Virus record (IMG/VR): IMGVR_UViG_3300046457_000194
Location: 1-45,910 of that record
DNA length: 45,910 nt
From: a virus
Strand: one strand, 5' to 3'
Under the pieces are notes generated by a model. The model did not search any database, was not told the origin of the DNA, and saw only the letters and a program-made list of their open reading frames with translations. Both the position numbers and the translations under genes were made by a program. Positions 22,630 through 32,330 of this stretch are shown here, one piece after another. How positions within the stretch are numbered: position 1 is the first letter of the stretch; every line of letters starts with the position of its first letter.

Positions 22630-23631
22630 TCAGCCGTTCAGCGTCTCATCGAATGCGCTGCCCGAGCTGTAGTTGATTTCGCCGTTGAATGTGCGCGTGC
22701 CGTCATAAACGGTCGCCTGCGTCCAGTGGATCGAGCCGCTATCGCCGGGCATGGGAATCGTCGGCTCAACGATCGTCGGGATACCCACGTTCGCGGCGAT
22801 AGCGTTGCCGCCGTCGCTGCCGTTGAAGCCGGTATCCGTCAGCGTAGAGCCGACAAGCGCGAACGAATTCAGGTGCATGCCCGCGTCGCGCAGCGTCTCG
22901 ATGCGGGCCTTGACCATCGTCGTGTAAGCGTTCACGTCGTCGGCGCCGAGCAGGTCATACCCCGCTTGCACGTCGAAGAGCCCGAGTACTTGCGGCGACA
23001 TGGAATTCGTCGCAACGTACAAGTCGGTCACTGTCACTTTCTGGCCGAGCAGCTCAAAGAGCGCCGACTCGATCGCGACGTTATTGCCGCGCGGGCGCAG
23101 CACTTCCATGATGATGCGCGACGCGTAGGCGGCATCGATCTCATCCTTCTCGCGAGGGACGTTGAAATAGCCGCCCCACTCGTCCACCCATTCAGCAGTC
23201 GCCGTCGTGAGTGACATTTGCAGAAGCGCCTGCTTGATTTGCAGTGCGGCCGCGACGAGCTCACTCGCGAACGGCTCCAGCAGCGCCCACAGCGTCGATG
23301 AATACGCCATGAGATGATCGCCATTGCTTTGCGACTGGTCGCCGCTCGCATCGATCAGCACGCGCGCGGAAAGCGAGGTATTGCCGCTCGTGAGGTATGG
23401 CACTGTGATGCCCGGAACGGCCGCAAGAGCCGTCGCGAGCGTCGAGAGGGTGTATTGCGACAGATCGAACGAGAAAAGCTGCGTCGAGCCGCTCACACCC
23501 GTCAGAAAGCCGTCCTCAACCGTCCAGACGAACGCCCCGCCGCTGTAGTTGATGCGCAGCGCGAGATAGGCGTTTGCGTCTTTGCTGAAAGCGCGGTAGA
23601 TCGAGCCGAGAAGTTTTTGCGTGAGCTTCAT
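22630..23631 (-). CDS. Baseplate protein, gpI-like (tail protein I)
   Basis: The 333-residue protein follows the J-like gene and has, at about 165-220, EWGGYFNVPREKDEIDAAYA and helical RIIMEVLRPRGNNVAIE, resembling tail protein I and DUF2612-type baseplate wedge proteins. The N-terminal and C-terminal thirds are beta-rich. It is expected to join J to the fibre network at the baseplate edge. The start is one base after the J stop. Confidence 0.75.
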   Translation of the reverse strand: MKLTQKLLGSIYRAFSKDANAYLALRINYSGGAFVWTVEDGFLTGVSGSTQLFSFDLSQYTLSTLATALAAVPGITVPYLTSGNTSLSARVLIDASGDQSQSNGDHLMAYSSTLWALLEPFASELVAAALQIKQALLQMSLTTATAEWVDEWGGYFNVPREKDEIDAAYASRIIMEVLRPRGNNVAIESALFELLGQKVTVTDLYVATNSMSPQVLGLFDVQAGYDLLGADDVNAYTTMVKARIETLRDAGMHLNSFALVGSTLTDTGFNGSDGGNAIAANVGIPTIVEPTIPMPGDSGSIHWTQATVYDGTRTFNGEINYSSGSAFDETLNG

Positions 23632-23632
23632 G

Positions 23633-24754
23633 TTATTGCGTCGTCAGCGTGATCGTGCCCGGCATGACCTTTTGGCTCGCCGAGAGAACCGTGTTTGACG
23701 TCGGCGAAGCAAGCCAGAAGTCGGCGACGCCCGACGTGTCCATCGCGAGCTGCACGATCGTCGCGTATTGCGCGGGCACGCCGATGTTAAGCCCGGTCAG
23801 ATAGTTCGAAATGGCGGTTTGTACGGCCGTTTGAACGTCCGAGGGGATATACCCATCTTCAAGGATGATCGTCGCGGAGACGTTCACGCTTATGACCGTC
23901 GCAGCGATGATATCGACGCGCGCGCCTGCGGCCTTATAGCCCGGCACCGCCGTGCCGTCCGACTTGTAGTAGCCGTACACGACTTGCTTCGCGGCCGCGA
24001 TCAGCGACGCCGAGGCACCATTCACGCCATTGTGGATATACGCCTGCACGTAGCCCACCGGTTGCGTGTTATCAGTGATCCACGGCTCGACCACGTTCGA
24101 CGCAATCACTTGTTCGATGATGACGCCGTTCGAATCCGTCACGTTCGCGAGCGACAGCCCGTATTTCACCGCCGCGACCGTGCCGCGCTGGAGCGAGTTG
24201 ATGAATGCGATGAATCGCGCCTTTTGTTGCGCGTCTGTTTCGTCATCGGTCCCGGTCGTGAAGGCGCCGGTATTGGCTGCCGACACGAATCCGCTCGGCT
24301 GCGGCTGCAAAGTGAAGTCAGTGCCCGCCGTCAGGTTGCCGCTCGTGCCCGCCGTCGAGCAGGCGATATAGACGTCGGCATACGTGGCGCCCGCCGCGAT
24401 GGTCGCGTCCGCTTGCGACGTGAAGGTGAGCGCAGCGCCGACCGGCGTGAAGATCGTGCCCGCCGGGATCTTGAGCGCGCTCCCCTGCGCGGCAATTGTC
24501 ACACGGACGTTTCCGCTTGCCGCGACAGCGGAGAGCTTCGGGAAGTTGAAGCTCGTGTAGATCGCGGTCGGAATCGCCTCGCGCAAGCCGACGAACATTT
24601 GCTGATAGAGCTCTTCGAGTTCCATCGCGACCGCTTCCATGATCGTGCGCGCGATCGCGCCGATACGGAAGTCAGTGATCGCCGTCTGAATGGACTTCAG
24701 ATAGTTGATGCACGATGCGCTGATACTCGCGAAGTCTTTTACCTGAAATGCCAT
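23633..24754 (-). CDS. Baseplate wedge protein J (gp47-like)
   Basis: The 373-residue protein has the Baseplate_J pattern: an N-terminal helical region ending MELEELYQQMFVGL, then beta domains with LKIPAGTIFTPVG, ADVYIACSTAGTSGNL and TGTDDETDAQQKARF, and a C-terminal part with GYIPSDVQTAVQTAI. J forms the wedge that transmits the contraction signal in P2, Mu and T4 type tails. Gene order gp25, J, I matches these phages. Confidence 0.93.
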   Translation of the reverse strand: MAFQVKDFASISASCINYLKSIQTAITDFRIGAIARTIMEAVAMELEELYQQMFVGLREAIPTAIYTSFNFPKLSAVAASGNVRVTIAAQGSALKIPAGTIFTPVGAALTFTSQADATIAAGATYADVYIACSTAGTSGNLTAGTDFTLQPQPSGFVSAANTGAFTTGTDDETDAQQKARFIAFINSLQRGTVAAVKYGLSLANVTDSNGVIIEQVIASNVVEPWITDNTQPVGYVQAYIHNGVNGASASLIAAAKQVVYGYYKSDGTAVPGYKAAGARVDIIAATVISVNVSATIILEDGYIPSDVQTAVQTAISNYLTGLNIGVPAQYATIVQLAMDTSGVADFWLASPTSNTVLSASQKVMPGTITLTTQ

Positions 24755-25366
24755 TCAAACCACCGAAGTAAGGGAAATGGTTTGGCCGCTCACGATTTGC
24801 ACCCGCGCGGTCACATTGAATTTGTCGCCATTGACGACGGTCACGACGCTCGTCACCTGCTGCACGCGGTCGTCCTCAATGAGCGCCGAGCGCACATAGA
24901 GCGCGGCGAGCTGCGCGGTCGTCGGTCCCGCGCCCGTGCCGATCAGCTTCCTGATCCAGCTTCCGAATTCCGGATGAAAGACGAGCTCTTCCTTATCGAC
25001 GCCGATGCGCACTCTCAGCGCTTGCGAGAGGTTGTCGAGCCCTGAGACGACAGAGAGATCGCCGCCGTCGATGACGAGCTCGCCGTTGTGCAGCTCCAGA
25101 TCGGAGCCGAGCAGATCGGTCGATGCCGTCGCGTTCACTTGGCTCGCCGCAGTCGGCACGAGAATCGTCGCGCCCGGCGCGACCACTTGCGGGTCAGACG
25201 CATAGGCCGAATCCGTCGAGATATACGGCGGATGCAAGTCGTTAAACTGCGCAATGTCCGGCCAGCGCTCGGCATCGCCGAGCTCGCGCAGCGCGATACG
25301 CTGGAGCGTGTCGGTTTGAAGAACCGTGACTTGGCGCGAGCCGGACGGGATGAATTGACCAGCCAT
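24755..25366 (-). CDS. Baseplate gp25/W-like protein with LysM domain
   Basis: The 203-residue protein fuses two parts. Residues about 10-75 form a LysM-like module (VTVLQTDTLQRIALRELGD, then IAQFNDLHPPY). Residues about 90-200 match gp25/W, with LRVRIGVDKEELVFHPEFGSW and the RSALIEDDRV helix. LysM modules bind the tail tube or peptidoglycan; gp25 starts sheath polymerisation. The fusion saves one gene compared with P2. Confidence 0.88.
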   Translation of the reverse strand: MAGQFIPSGSRQVTVLQTDTLQRIALRELGDAERWPDIAQFNDLHPPYISTDSAYASDPQVVAPGATILVPTAASQVNATASTDLLGSDLELHNGELVIDGGDLSVVSGLDNLSQALRVRIGVDKEELVFHPEFGSWIRKLIGTGAGPTTAQLAALYVRSALIEDDRVQQVTSVVTVVNGDKFNVTARVQIVSGQTISLTSVV

Positions 25367-26535
25367 TAGCCCACCGTCAGCCCGTTATTGATGTTCGTGA
25401 GATGCGCCTGCACGGTCGCAAGGCTCGGCGGATTGGTCGCCGCGTCGATGCCCTTGAGCGCCGTGACCGAATTGGCCGCTTCGGTCCCGATCTGCACCTG
25501 AGCGGCGTTCGACTTCGCCTGAATCTGTTCGAACGTGTTGACGTTCAGATAGGCCGAGAGCGACGTGCCGCCCGCCGTCGATGAGCAGTTGGACGCGCCA
25601 TAGACGCCCGAAAAGTCTTGCAGGACGCGGCTTTGCTTGAAGCAGTTCGACAGCACGCAGAAGATATTGAAGAACGACGAGCGCACCTTCATGAACTGCG
25701 TTTTCACGTAGTTCGGAATCGACGCGATGGTCGAGAACACCGAGAACACGCTCGACGCCGCGCGCGTCAAGTCTTTCGCGATCGAGATGAGCCCGTAGGT
25801 CAGCGAATTCACCACCTTGAGCCCGGTCATAATCACGGTTTTCACGGCCGTGCAGACGGTTGTCACCACCTTCACGAACGCTTTCACCGAGGCGACGATC
25901 GGCCCGAGCGCCGACTTGATGGCGTCGTTGATGCCATTCAGGAAATCCATTGCGCTCTGCAGGGACGCGGCGAGCGAATCAAGACCGAGCGCCTGAAGCG
26001 CGCCGAACGTCGAGCCCGAGGCGGTTGCGCCGCCGGATGCCACGTATTGCGACAGATAGGTCATGCCGATCTGATACTGCGCGAGCAGCGGGCGGCGGCG
26101 GTCGCGCTTGAGCACGAACTGCGTAGGCGCGACGACCCACGCGATATCGTCCATCGCGTCCGAGAAGATGAGCTGAATCGTGTCCGGATCGAGCCCTTGC
26201 AGCGTCTTGAGCTGGCGCGACAGATGCCACGCGTTGAAGATGACGTCGTGCAGCGTTTTCATGCGCGCAAGACCGTCGTCGCCGTTGTCGTCCGGCCGCC
26301 AGCCGGTATGCCCGGAGATGGAAAGCGTCGGCACGCCCGGCCCGAACGAATCCGCCCACGCGCCCGAGCCGCCGAACGTCTGATGGACGGTCGTGCGCGA
26401 GCTTTCAGTGCGCGTCAACTCTTCCGGCCGGATATACAGCGGAATAGTCGCTAGAGGCTGACTTCCCTTGGAAGTGTCCTGAAGCGTGAAGCTGATCGGC
26501 CGAACGTCGGCTTTTTGCGAGGAAGGAGCGCTCAT
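25366..26535 (-). CDS. Tail baseplate/hub adaptor protein
   Basis: The 389-residue protein has an N-terminal beta domain (ISFTLQDTSKG, then LYIRPEELTRTES) and a segment with QLIFSDAMDDIAWVVAPTQF and RRPLLAQYQIGMTYLSQ, resembling the tube-contacting part of XkdP-type tail proteins. A helix-rich region of short hydrophobic stretches (about 215-300) follows, then a C-terminal tail. Its position between spike and gp25 genes supports a baseplate role. The exact family is uncertain. Confidence 0.65.
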   Translation of the reverse strand: MSAPSSQKADVRPISFTLQDTSKGSQPLATIPLYIRPEELTRTESSRTTVHQTFGGSGAWADSFGPGVPTLSISGHTGWRPDDNGDDGLARMKTLHDVIFNAWHLSRQLKTLQGLDPDTIQLIFSDAMDDIAWVVAPTQFVLKRDRRRPLLAQYQIGMTYLSQYVASGGATASGSTFGALQALGLDSLAASLQSAMDFLNGINDAIKSALGPIVASVKAFVKVVTTVCTAVKTVIMTGLKVVNSLTYGLISIAKDLTRAASSVFSVFSTIASIPNYVKTQFMKVRSSFFNIFCVLSNCFKQSRVLQDFSGVYGASNCSSTAGGTSLSAYLNVNTFEQIQAKSNAAQVQIGTEAANSVTALKGIDAATNPPSLATVQAHLTNINNGLTVG

Positions 26536-26539
26536 GCGC

Positions 26540-26557
26540 TCATCCTCGTGTCACGAC
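26540..26557 (-). promoter_or_regulatory. Late-gap motif, site B
   Basis: GTCGTGAC ACGAG GATGA on the minus strand, ending five bases before the start codon at 26535. An inverted repeat GAGCGC/GCGCTC follows with the ATG in its loop. Confidence 0.7.
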
Positions 26558-26560
26558 CGT

Positions 26561-27391
26561 TTAGACAGGCTGCCCCACCGTGCCGCCTTGCGGGTCGCTA
26601 TGGCTGTGATGCGGCAGGCTGATGCCACCCGACTTCACTTCGCCGCTAAAATCGGCCGAGCCATCGATCGTCATTGTCGAGCCGCCGCCCGAGCCCGCCG
26701 AGCCAGTCATGCCCGACTGGAATACGAAAGCGCCCTGCACCGTCACCGCGCCCGTAAATGTGCTCTGAGGCGAATCCACCGTGACAGACGGCGCCTTGAC
26801 CGTCGTCGCGCCCTGCGCGTTGATCGTCACCGTGCCGTTCGCATTCACGAGAATCGTGCCGTCAGGTGCGATATCGAGAGACGCGGCGCCGCCGCCCATC
26901 TCGATATGGAAATGCACGTCATGCGCGGTGTTGCGCGCGATTTTCCACTTGCCGTTATAGTCCTTGCCCGTCAAATCTTCGTGCGCGCCGCTCTTGCCGA
27001 TGCGCAGATACGCGCCGGACGGATGCGCGAGCTCAGTGTTGCCCGCGTCATCGATCGTCAGATAGACGTCCGACGCGTGCCGATAGATCATGCGGTTTGC
27101 GTCCGGAAAGAGGCACTGCGCGATCGCCGGATAGATGAAGCCGAGCACGAGCGGCACGCCCATGAACTGCGCGACCACCGCGACCATATCGCGCCCGCCG
27201 GTATTGCTTGACTTGTACGGGTCGTCGGGATTGTTCACGTCCGGAACCGGAATATCTGTGAAGCCCGTATTGCCCGATGCCGTGCCGACCATCACCTTGA
27301 CGCCCGGCACCGGCATATCGTTGTGCAGCATGACCAGATCGACCGTGCCCGACTCGCGATGCACGCCGACTACCTTACCCAATGACAGCAT
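26561..27391 (-). CDS. Baseplate spike protein (gpV/gp45-like)
   Basis: The 276-residue protein has an N-terminal OB-like domain (residues about 1-95, with VVGVHRESGTVDLVMLHND and VPLVLGFIYP) and then a stretch of short beta strands forming the spike stem. It ends LPHHSHSDPQGGTVGQPV; the His-x-His just before the tip is the iron-binding signature of piercing spikes in P2-like phages. It trimerises beneath the tube and perforates the outer membrane. Confidence 0.9.
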   Translation of the reverse strand: MLSLGKVVGVHRESGTVDLVMLHNDMPVPGVKVMVGTASGNTGFTDIPVPDVNNPDDPYKSSNTGGRDMVAVVAQFMGVPLVLGFIYPAIAQCLFPDANRMIYRHASDVYLTIDDAGNTELAHPSGAYLRIGKSGAHEDLTGKDYNGKWKIARNTAHDVHFHIEMGGGAASLDIAPDGTILVNANGTVTINAQGATTVKAPSVTVDSPQSTFTGAVTVQGAFVFQSGMTGSAGSGGGSTMTIDGSADFSGEVKSGGISLPHHSHSDPQGGTVGQPV

Positions 27392-28899
27392 TAGCTAATA
27401 CCCCCGAGATCCAGCTCGTCGTAATACGGCGTGCCTTGCGACTGCGAGCGATTCGCGAAGTTGGTCCCGCGCTCGACTTGCATCGTCGTGAAATACCCGA
27501 TGAACGGGATGAATTCTTGTGTGACGCCCGTCACGTAGTACTCGGCCGCCGGTTGAATGTCGTTATCCGTCTGGAAGCTCTGGACGGTCACATACATGCC
27601 CGCCTTGACGCGCTCGTTGCCGCGCACCTTGATCGTTCCGGATTCGAGCACGACGTTGTCCTTGTTCGCGTTCGCGAGGAACGTGCGGCGATCGGCGAGC
27701 CAGCTCAGCAGCGCCGCCTGTTCGGTCGTCGCCTGAGCGGCAGTCACAGAATCGGGGTTTTGCGCGGAAGGCGGCGCCATTGACACTTCCGCCTGCATCT
27801 TTCGGATGCCGAACACGTCGAGCGCCGAATTGACGTAGTCCTTCTTGTAGAACGAGCTCGGCGATCCCTGATTCGCTGCCATGCGCTGCGTGCCGTTTTC
27901 AATGAGCTGCCAGCGCGTGTTCGTCACCCAATAGAAATTGCCGACGTTCTCGTCGCTGCGCGAGAGCACAATTGATTGAACGACACCCATCGGCAGCACG
28001 AGCGATTCTGCCCACGCATTCGCATCGAGAAACTGCCCGGTCGCGAAGTCCTTGAACGGCGCGGGGCGCAGCACGAGATTGACGCCGTCCTCTGTGTCCT
28101 CTGTGTAGAGCTCGTTGAAGGCGCCGACGTCGAGCATCGCCGCGAGGAAGTCGTAAATAGCCCCTTCGCCATAGCCCGCGACCGAGAGCGGCGAGACGAG
28201 CGCCTCAGTGGAGACGACGGGCGAGAATTCCTTGACGACGGTCACGTCGAGCTCGCGCGGCGTCTGGAGCTGCCCGAGCTTCGTGAGATACGGGTTGATG
28301 ATGCCGGTCACGACCGTCGTGAGAAAGTCGCGGGCATTCATGATCTTCGCGGCGCCGCCGCTTGCGTACTGATGGAAGAACTTCAGCCCCGAGATAATGT
28401 CGTCGGCGACATACCCGCCGTTGAAGGTGTTGTAGAAGAGGCGGATGATGCGCAGCAGCTTGCCGTAATCGTGGCCCGTAATCGTCACTTGACGCTCAGG
28501 CACGCCCGACTCGATCGACTGGCCGCGCGTCACGCGCGAGACGAAGCCACGCATGACGATCGGCAGCTTGTAGCCGCTGCCACCCGATGACGCTTGCTGA
28601 TATTCAGACGGCGATCGCGCCATCCGAATTTCGATAATGTCCATCGGCTCGATCATCGCGTAGAGCGATTCGCCGAACTGGTTCGGCCGATCAGTAAGCG
28701 TGATCGAAAAGCCGCCCGCCGCTTCGCGCACCGACTTCGTCACCGTCACCGAGCCGTGCTCAGTGAGAAACGGCGTCAGATTGGCGCCCGTAAAGTTGGC
28801 GCCGTAGCGCGAGGCGGCCGCTTGCTTGCCGGTCACAATTTCGTCGCGCGCGCGAGCCTTGATAAGCCGCACTTCGCACTTCGGCTCGAATGTCCTCAT
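27391..28899 (-). CDS. Baseplate hub protein (gpD/gp27-like)
   Basis: The 502-residue protein lies between spike and tape measure genes, the usual hub position. Beta-rich segments such as GSVTVTKSVREAAGGFSITL, IVMRGFVSRVTRGQS and VQFQVTITGHDYGKLL-like strands followed by a C-terminal GMYVTVQSFQTDNDI region agree with D/gp27-type hubs that connect the tube to the spike. Start and stop overlap neighbours. The family call rests on order and secondary structure more than exact motifs. Confidence 0.8.
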   Translation of the reverse strand: MRTFEPKCEVRLIKARARDEIVTGKQAAASRYGANFTGANLTPFLTEHGSVTVTKSVREAAGGFSITLTDRPNQFGESLYAMIEPMDIIEIRMARSPSEYQQASSGGSGYKLPIVMRGFVSRVTRGQSIESGVPERQVTITGHDYGKLLRIIRLFYNTFNGGYVADDIISGLKFFHQYASGGAAKIMNARDFLTTVVTGIINPYLTKLGQLQTPRELDVTVVKEFSPVVSTEALVSPLSVAGYGEGAIYDFLAAMLDVGAFNELYTEDTEDGVNLVLRPAPFKDFATGQFLDANAWAESLVLPMGVVQSIVLSRSDENVGNFYWVTNTRWQLIENGTQRMAANQGSPSSFYKKDYVNSALDVFGIRKMQAEVSMAPPSAQNPDSVTAAQATTEQAALLSWLADRRTFLANANKDNVVLESGTIKVRGNERVKAGMYVTVQSFQTDNDIQPAAEYYVTGVTQEFIPFIGYFTTMQVERGTNFANRSQSQGTPYYDELDLGGIS

Positions 28900-31800
28900 C
28901 CTTTCTGCACTCCACTCGGCGAAGGCTGGTCATATTGCGTCGTGAATACGGGCGCCGCGCGTGGACGGCCGAGCTGATCCACGAGCACGATCTTGTGTTC
29001 GAAGGCGAATTTCTGAGCGCTGTTCGCGGCACCCCCGGCCATTGCGCCGTTCGGCCCGGCGAGCGCCGCTGAACCGCCGCCCGGCAGCGGCATGTCACCG
29101 AATCCGCGTGCAGCCTTGCGCGCGAACGCGGCCCCGGCCGGTTCCGCTTCCTGCGGCACTGTGCTAACCGAATAGGCCGAGCCGACGAGCTTGCTCACGT
29201 AGTTCGGGTCAGTGGCATATCGGCCATTCTTGCCGCGCATGAGCGCTTCGCCGAACTTGCGCGCATCGCCGCCCGCGCCGACCACGCCCGGAAAGTTGCT
29301 CTTGAGCATCTCGGCCCACTTCTTTGCGAAATCGACGTCCGAGTCGTACTGTCGATAGCGGTCGAGATCGCCGGTCATGTTGTCGCGCGCTTCGACGCCG
29401 CCGCCATCGAATTGTTTGACGTTGCCGAGATTGTTCGTGCCGGGAATGATGCTTCTGCCCCACCCGGTTTCATTGCCCCACATGCCGAGCACGACGTCGG
29501 GCGAAACGTTGAGCGCCTTCGCCGCAATCTCCGCCGCCCGGCCGTATTGCTTCTTGAACGCGGCGACGTTGCCGTTCGGGCCGCCGCTGCGCGCGTTCGC
29601 GCCGACGCCGAGATGGTCCGCGAGCTCGCCGAGGCGCGCGTCGCGGTCAGTGTCCGAGCCGCCGCCGCCGACGCGCTTGGCCCAATCCTTGAAATAGACG
29701 CCTGCGCCGCTCGATTCGGCCTCTTTGGCGGCCTTCTCGCGCACGTCCGCGAGCTTGCGGTTCGCCTCATCGAGCGCGGCCTGCTGCTTGGCGGAATAGT
29801 CAGCCGACAGGTATTGCGCCTTCTTCGCTTCGAGCCGCTTGAGCGTCGCGTGCGTCGCCGGGTCGCTGCCGTTGTGATGCTTCAGGAACTCTTTAATTTC
29901 CGCATCGACTTCGGCCGCCTTCGCCGCTGGCGAGTCTTTCATCGCAGCGTCGCGCGCCGCGACAGCGTCGTCGTATTGCGACTTGAGCGAGCGCTCGCCG
30001 GGCGTGAATTCGCGCGCTTCGACTTCCTTCAGGCGGTCGCTATCCGGTGCGAGCTTCTGCGCGATCGCGAGAATGCCCTCGCGCACGTCGTTGGTCATCG
30101 GAACGAGATGCGCGGCCATATCCTGCGTCACGTTCTTCAGATCGACCACGGCTTCGCGCACGCGCTGGCCTTCGTCCTTCGGCGACGAGACGACCGACGC
30201 AATCTGGATCAGCGCCGTGCGCAGCGTCTCGATACCCTGGCTATTGCCGTCCGTCGCGCCGTTGAGAATGCCCTGCAGCTTGTCGCGCAGCCCGGCGGGC
30301 AGCGACTCGTCCTTGACGTAGCCGCGCGCCATTTGGCGCAGCCCGTTCGCATCAGCCCCCGGAATCTCGGCGAGCATGGAGTAATCACCGCGCACCTTCG
30401 ATGGATCGACGCCCGCCTCGCGCAGCCGCGCCTCAGTCATGCCGAGCGTGCGGCCGGAATTGCGCGCTTCGAGATACGCGTTCGCCTGCGGAACGGAAAG
30501 CCCGGTATGGTTCGCGAGCGCGCTCACGAGCTGCGTCGTGTCGTTGCCGTATTCTGCGATGATCGAATCGACGTCGATATCTTGCAGGCGGCGGTTGCCC
30601 GACTTCTTCACGTAGGCGTCGAGCTGCGCCATGCGCGCCTTGTCCTTGCGCGAATGCGCGACGCGATAGGCCGACGAATCACGACCGAAGGCTTGCTCGA
30701 CGGTCGAATTCGGGTCCATCGCATTGACGTAGTCCAGATCGAACGCGGTGAAGCCCGGCAGTGCGTTCGTGAACGAGCGCATGCGGAAATTCTTCGACGC
30801 TTCGCCCATGCCGCCGCCCGCGTGCCACGTATTCGTCATCTGGCCGATGATGTTCGCAGCGCCCTTCGTGTCGAGCCCGTTCATGTGAAGCCCGGTGAGC
30901 TTCGACATTTGATCCAGAAAGCCGCTCATGTCGGGCGCGGCGCCGAGCGTCGCGCGCGCGGCGCGCTCGGTAAAGCCTTGCACGGCCGCGATCATCTCAT
31001 CGACTTTCGCGAAGCTGCCCGCCTTCGCCACGGCGTCGCCTATCATCATGGCGAGCCGCCGGTTGTCGGCGTCGTTGCTCGTCGCGCCGAAGTGGCGCGC
31101 GGTTCCGAACAGACCCACGCCCTGCGATGGATCAAGCCCGTAGCTGCGCGCGAAGGCGATGCTCGTGCGCACGTCGTCGCCAAGCCCGCGCTCGTTGCCG
31201 GGCGCGACGCCTGCCGTGCGCGCGAAGGCGCTGCCGAGCGCCACGACTTCGTTGTTCGCCACGCCAAGCCCGCGCGCGGCGTCGCGCAGCGAAGCGCGCA
31301 GCGTATCGAAGTCGGTCGTCGCCTGCCCCATCGAATGCCGAAGGTCAGTGAGCGCCGTATCCTCGTCTTGCGCGTCGGATACCTTGTCCTTGATTGCGCC
31401 GACTGCCTTGACCGCGCCGAACGCGAGCGCGCCGATGCCGAGCCCTGCCGCCATGCGGCCGATGCCGCCCATCGAGAGCAAGCCGCCTTCGCTTCCCGCC
31501 GCTTCCGCGAAGCCGCGGCCCGCGATGCGCCCGCCGATGCCGCCGCCACCCGTTGCGGTATGCGCGACGCCGCCGATCGCGTCCGACACAGCGCCCGCCG
31601 CGAACTGCGCGAGCGTCTTGACCTGTTTGGGCGTGGGCTGTTTCGGTTCGCGCGGCTCGCGCGGTGCGCGGGGCTCAGACGTCGGCTTCGACGCGGGCGC
31701 GGGCATGAGCGGCGACACATCGACGCCAGCGGCCGACAGTACTTGCCGCCGGAAGCGCCGCGCGTCAATCTCGGCGAGCGCCATCTTGCGCCAGCCGCCA

Positions 31801-32330
31801 TCCACGAAGTCGTCAAAGCCGACGTTCTTGATTTTGCCGCTACCGGCCGCGCCCGACCTTCGCCATTCGTCGTAACGCTTTTTCGCTTCGATCGCTTGCC
31901 GGTTCGAAAGCTGAATGCCTTCTTGCGCGAGCACGGCTTGCACTTTGCGCACGCGCTCGATGGTATCGGCAAGCCCCTTCAGATCGTTTACTTGCTGCTT
32001 GACCGCAGATGCGCCGCCCCCGCCGCCCGCGCCCTGACTGTTGAGCGCGTTCGCGAGATCCTCGGCGGCTTTCGCCGCGTCGGCGGCCGACTTCGCAACG
32101 TCATCGAAGTCGAGCTCGTGCCCGGCGTTGGCCGCTTCCTGCGTCGCCTCAGTCAGTTTCTCGACGGTATCGAGCAGCGCGTCGAGATCCTTCTGAGCCT
32201 TGTCGGTATCGATGCCAACCGTGCCCGCGTTGAGCGTGCTGTTGACTTCAGCGGCCTTATCGTTGACGGCTTGAAGCGCGGCAGTAACCGCCGACGCATC
32301 CGCCGAAAACTTAATCTGTGTACTGGTCAT
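28896..32330 (-). CDS. Tape measure protein with GH73-like domain
   Basis: The 1144-residue protein is long and helical, with Ala/Asp/Lys heptads at 1-140, a Gly-rich membrane-like stretch near 270-310 (AGLGIGALAFGAVKAVG), and long helical regions. Near 930-1055 is a glucosaminidase-like domain with Glu954 in WGNETGWG, followed by TNNLGNVKQ. This fold, related to FlgJ and GH73, would cut peptidoglycan when the tape is ejected. The length sets the tail tube length. It starts 19 bases before the end of the frameshifted chaperone. Confidence 0.92.
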   Translation of the reverse strand: MTSTQIKFSADASAVTAALQAVNDKAAEVNSTLNAGTVGIDTDKAQKDLDALLDTVEKLTEATQEAANAGHELDFDDVAKSAADAAKAAEDLANALNSQGAGGGGGASAVKQQVNDLKGLADTIERVRKVQAVLAQEGIQLSNRQAIEAKKRYDEWRRSGAAGSGKIKNVGFDDFVDGGWRKMALAEIDARRFRRQVLSAAGVDVSPLMPAPASKPTSEPRAPREPREPKQPTPKQVKTLAQFAAGAVSDAIGGVAHTATGGGGIGGRIAGRGFAEAAGSEGGLLSMGGIGRMAAGLGIGALAFGAVKAVGAIKDKVSDAQDEDTALTDLRHSMGQATTDFDTLRASLRDAARGLGVANNEVVALGSAFARTAGVAPGNERGLGDDVRTSIAFARSYGLDPSQGVGLFGTARHFGATSNDADNRRLAMMIGDAVAKAGSFAKVDEMIAAVQGFTERAARATLGAAPDMSGFLDQMSKLTGLHMNGLDTKGAANIIGQMTNTWHAGGGMGEASKNFRMRSFTNALPGFTAFDLDYVNAMDPNSTVEQAFGRDSSAYRVAHSRKDKARMAQLDAYVKKSGNRRLQDIDVDSIIAEYGNDTTQLVSALANHTGLSVPQANAYLEARNSGRTLGMTEARLREAGVDPSKVRGDYSMLAEIPGADANGLRQMARGYVKDESLPAGLRDKLQGILNGATDGNSQGIETLRTALIQIASVVSSPKDEGQRVREAVVDLKNVTQDMAAHLVPMTNDVREGILAIAQKLAPDSDRLKEVEAREFTPGERSLKSQYDDAVAARDAAMKDSPAAKAAEVDAEIKEFLKHHNGSDPATHATLKRLEAKKAQYLSADYSAKQQAALDEANRKLADVREKAAKEAESSGAGVYFKDWAKRVGGGGSDTDRDARLGELADHLGVGANARSGGPNGNVAAFKKQYGRAAEIAAKALNVSPDVVLGMWGNETGWGRSIIPGTNNLGNVKQFDGGGVEARDNMTGDLDRYRQYDSDVDFAKKWAEMLKSNFPGVVGAGGDARKFGEALMRGKNGRYATDPNYVSKLVGSAYSVSTVPQEAEPAGAAFARKAARGFGDMPLPGGGSAALAGPNGAMAGGAANSAQKFAFEHKIVLVDQLGRPRAAPVFTTQYDQPSPSGVQKG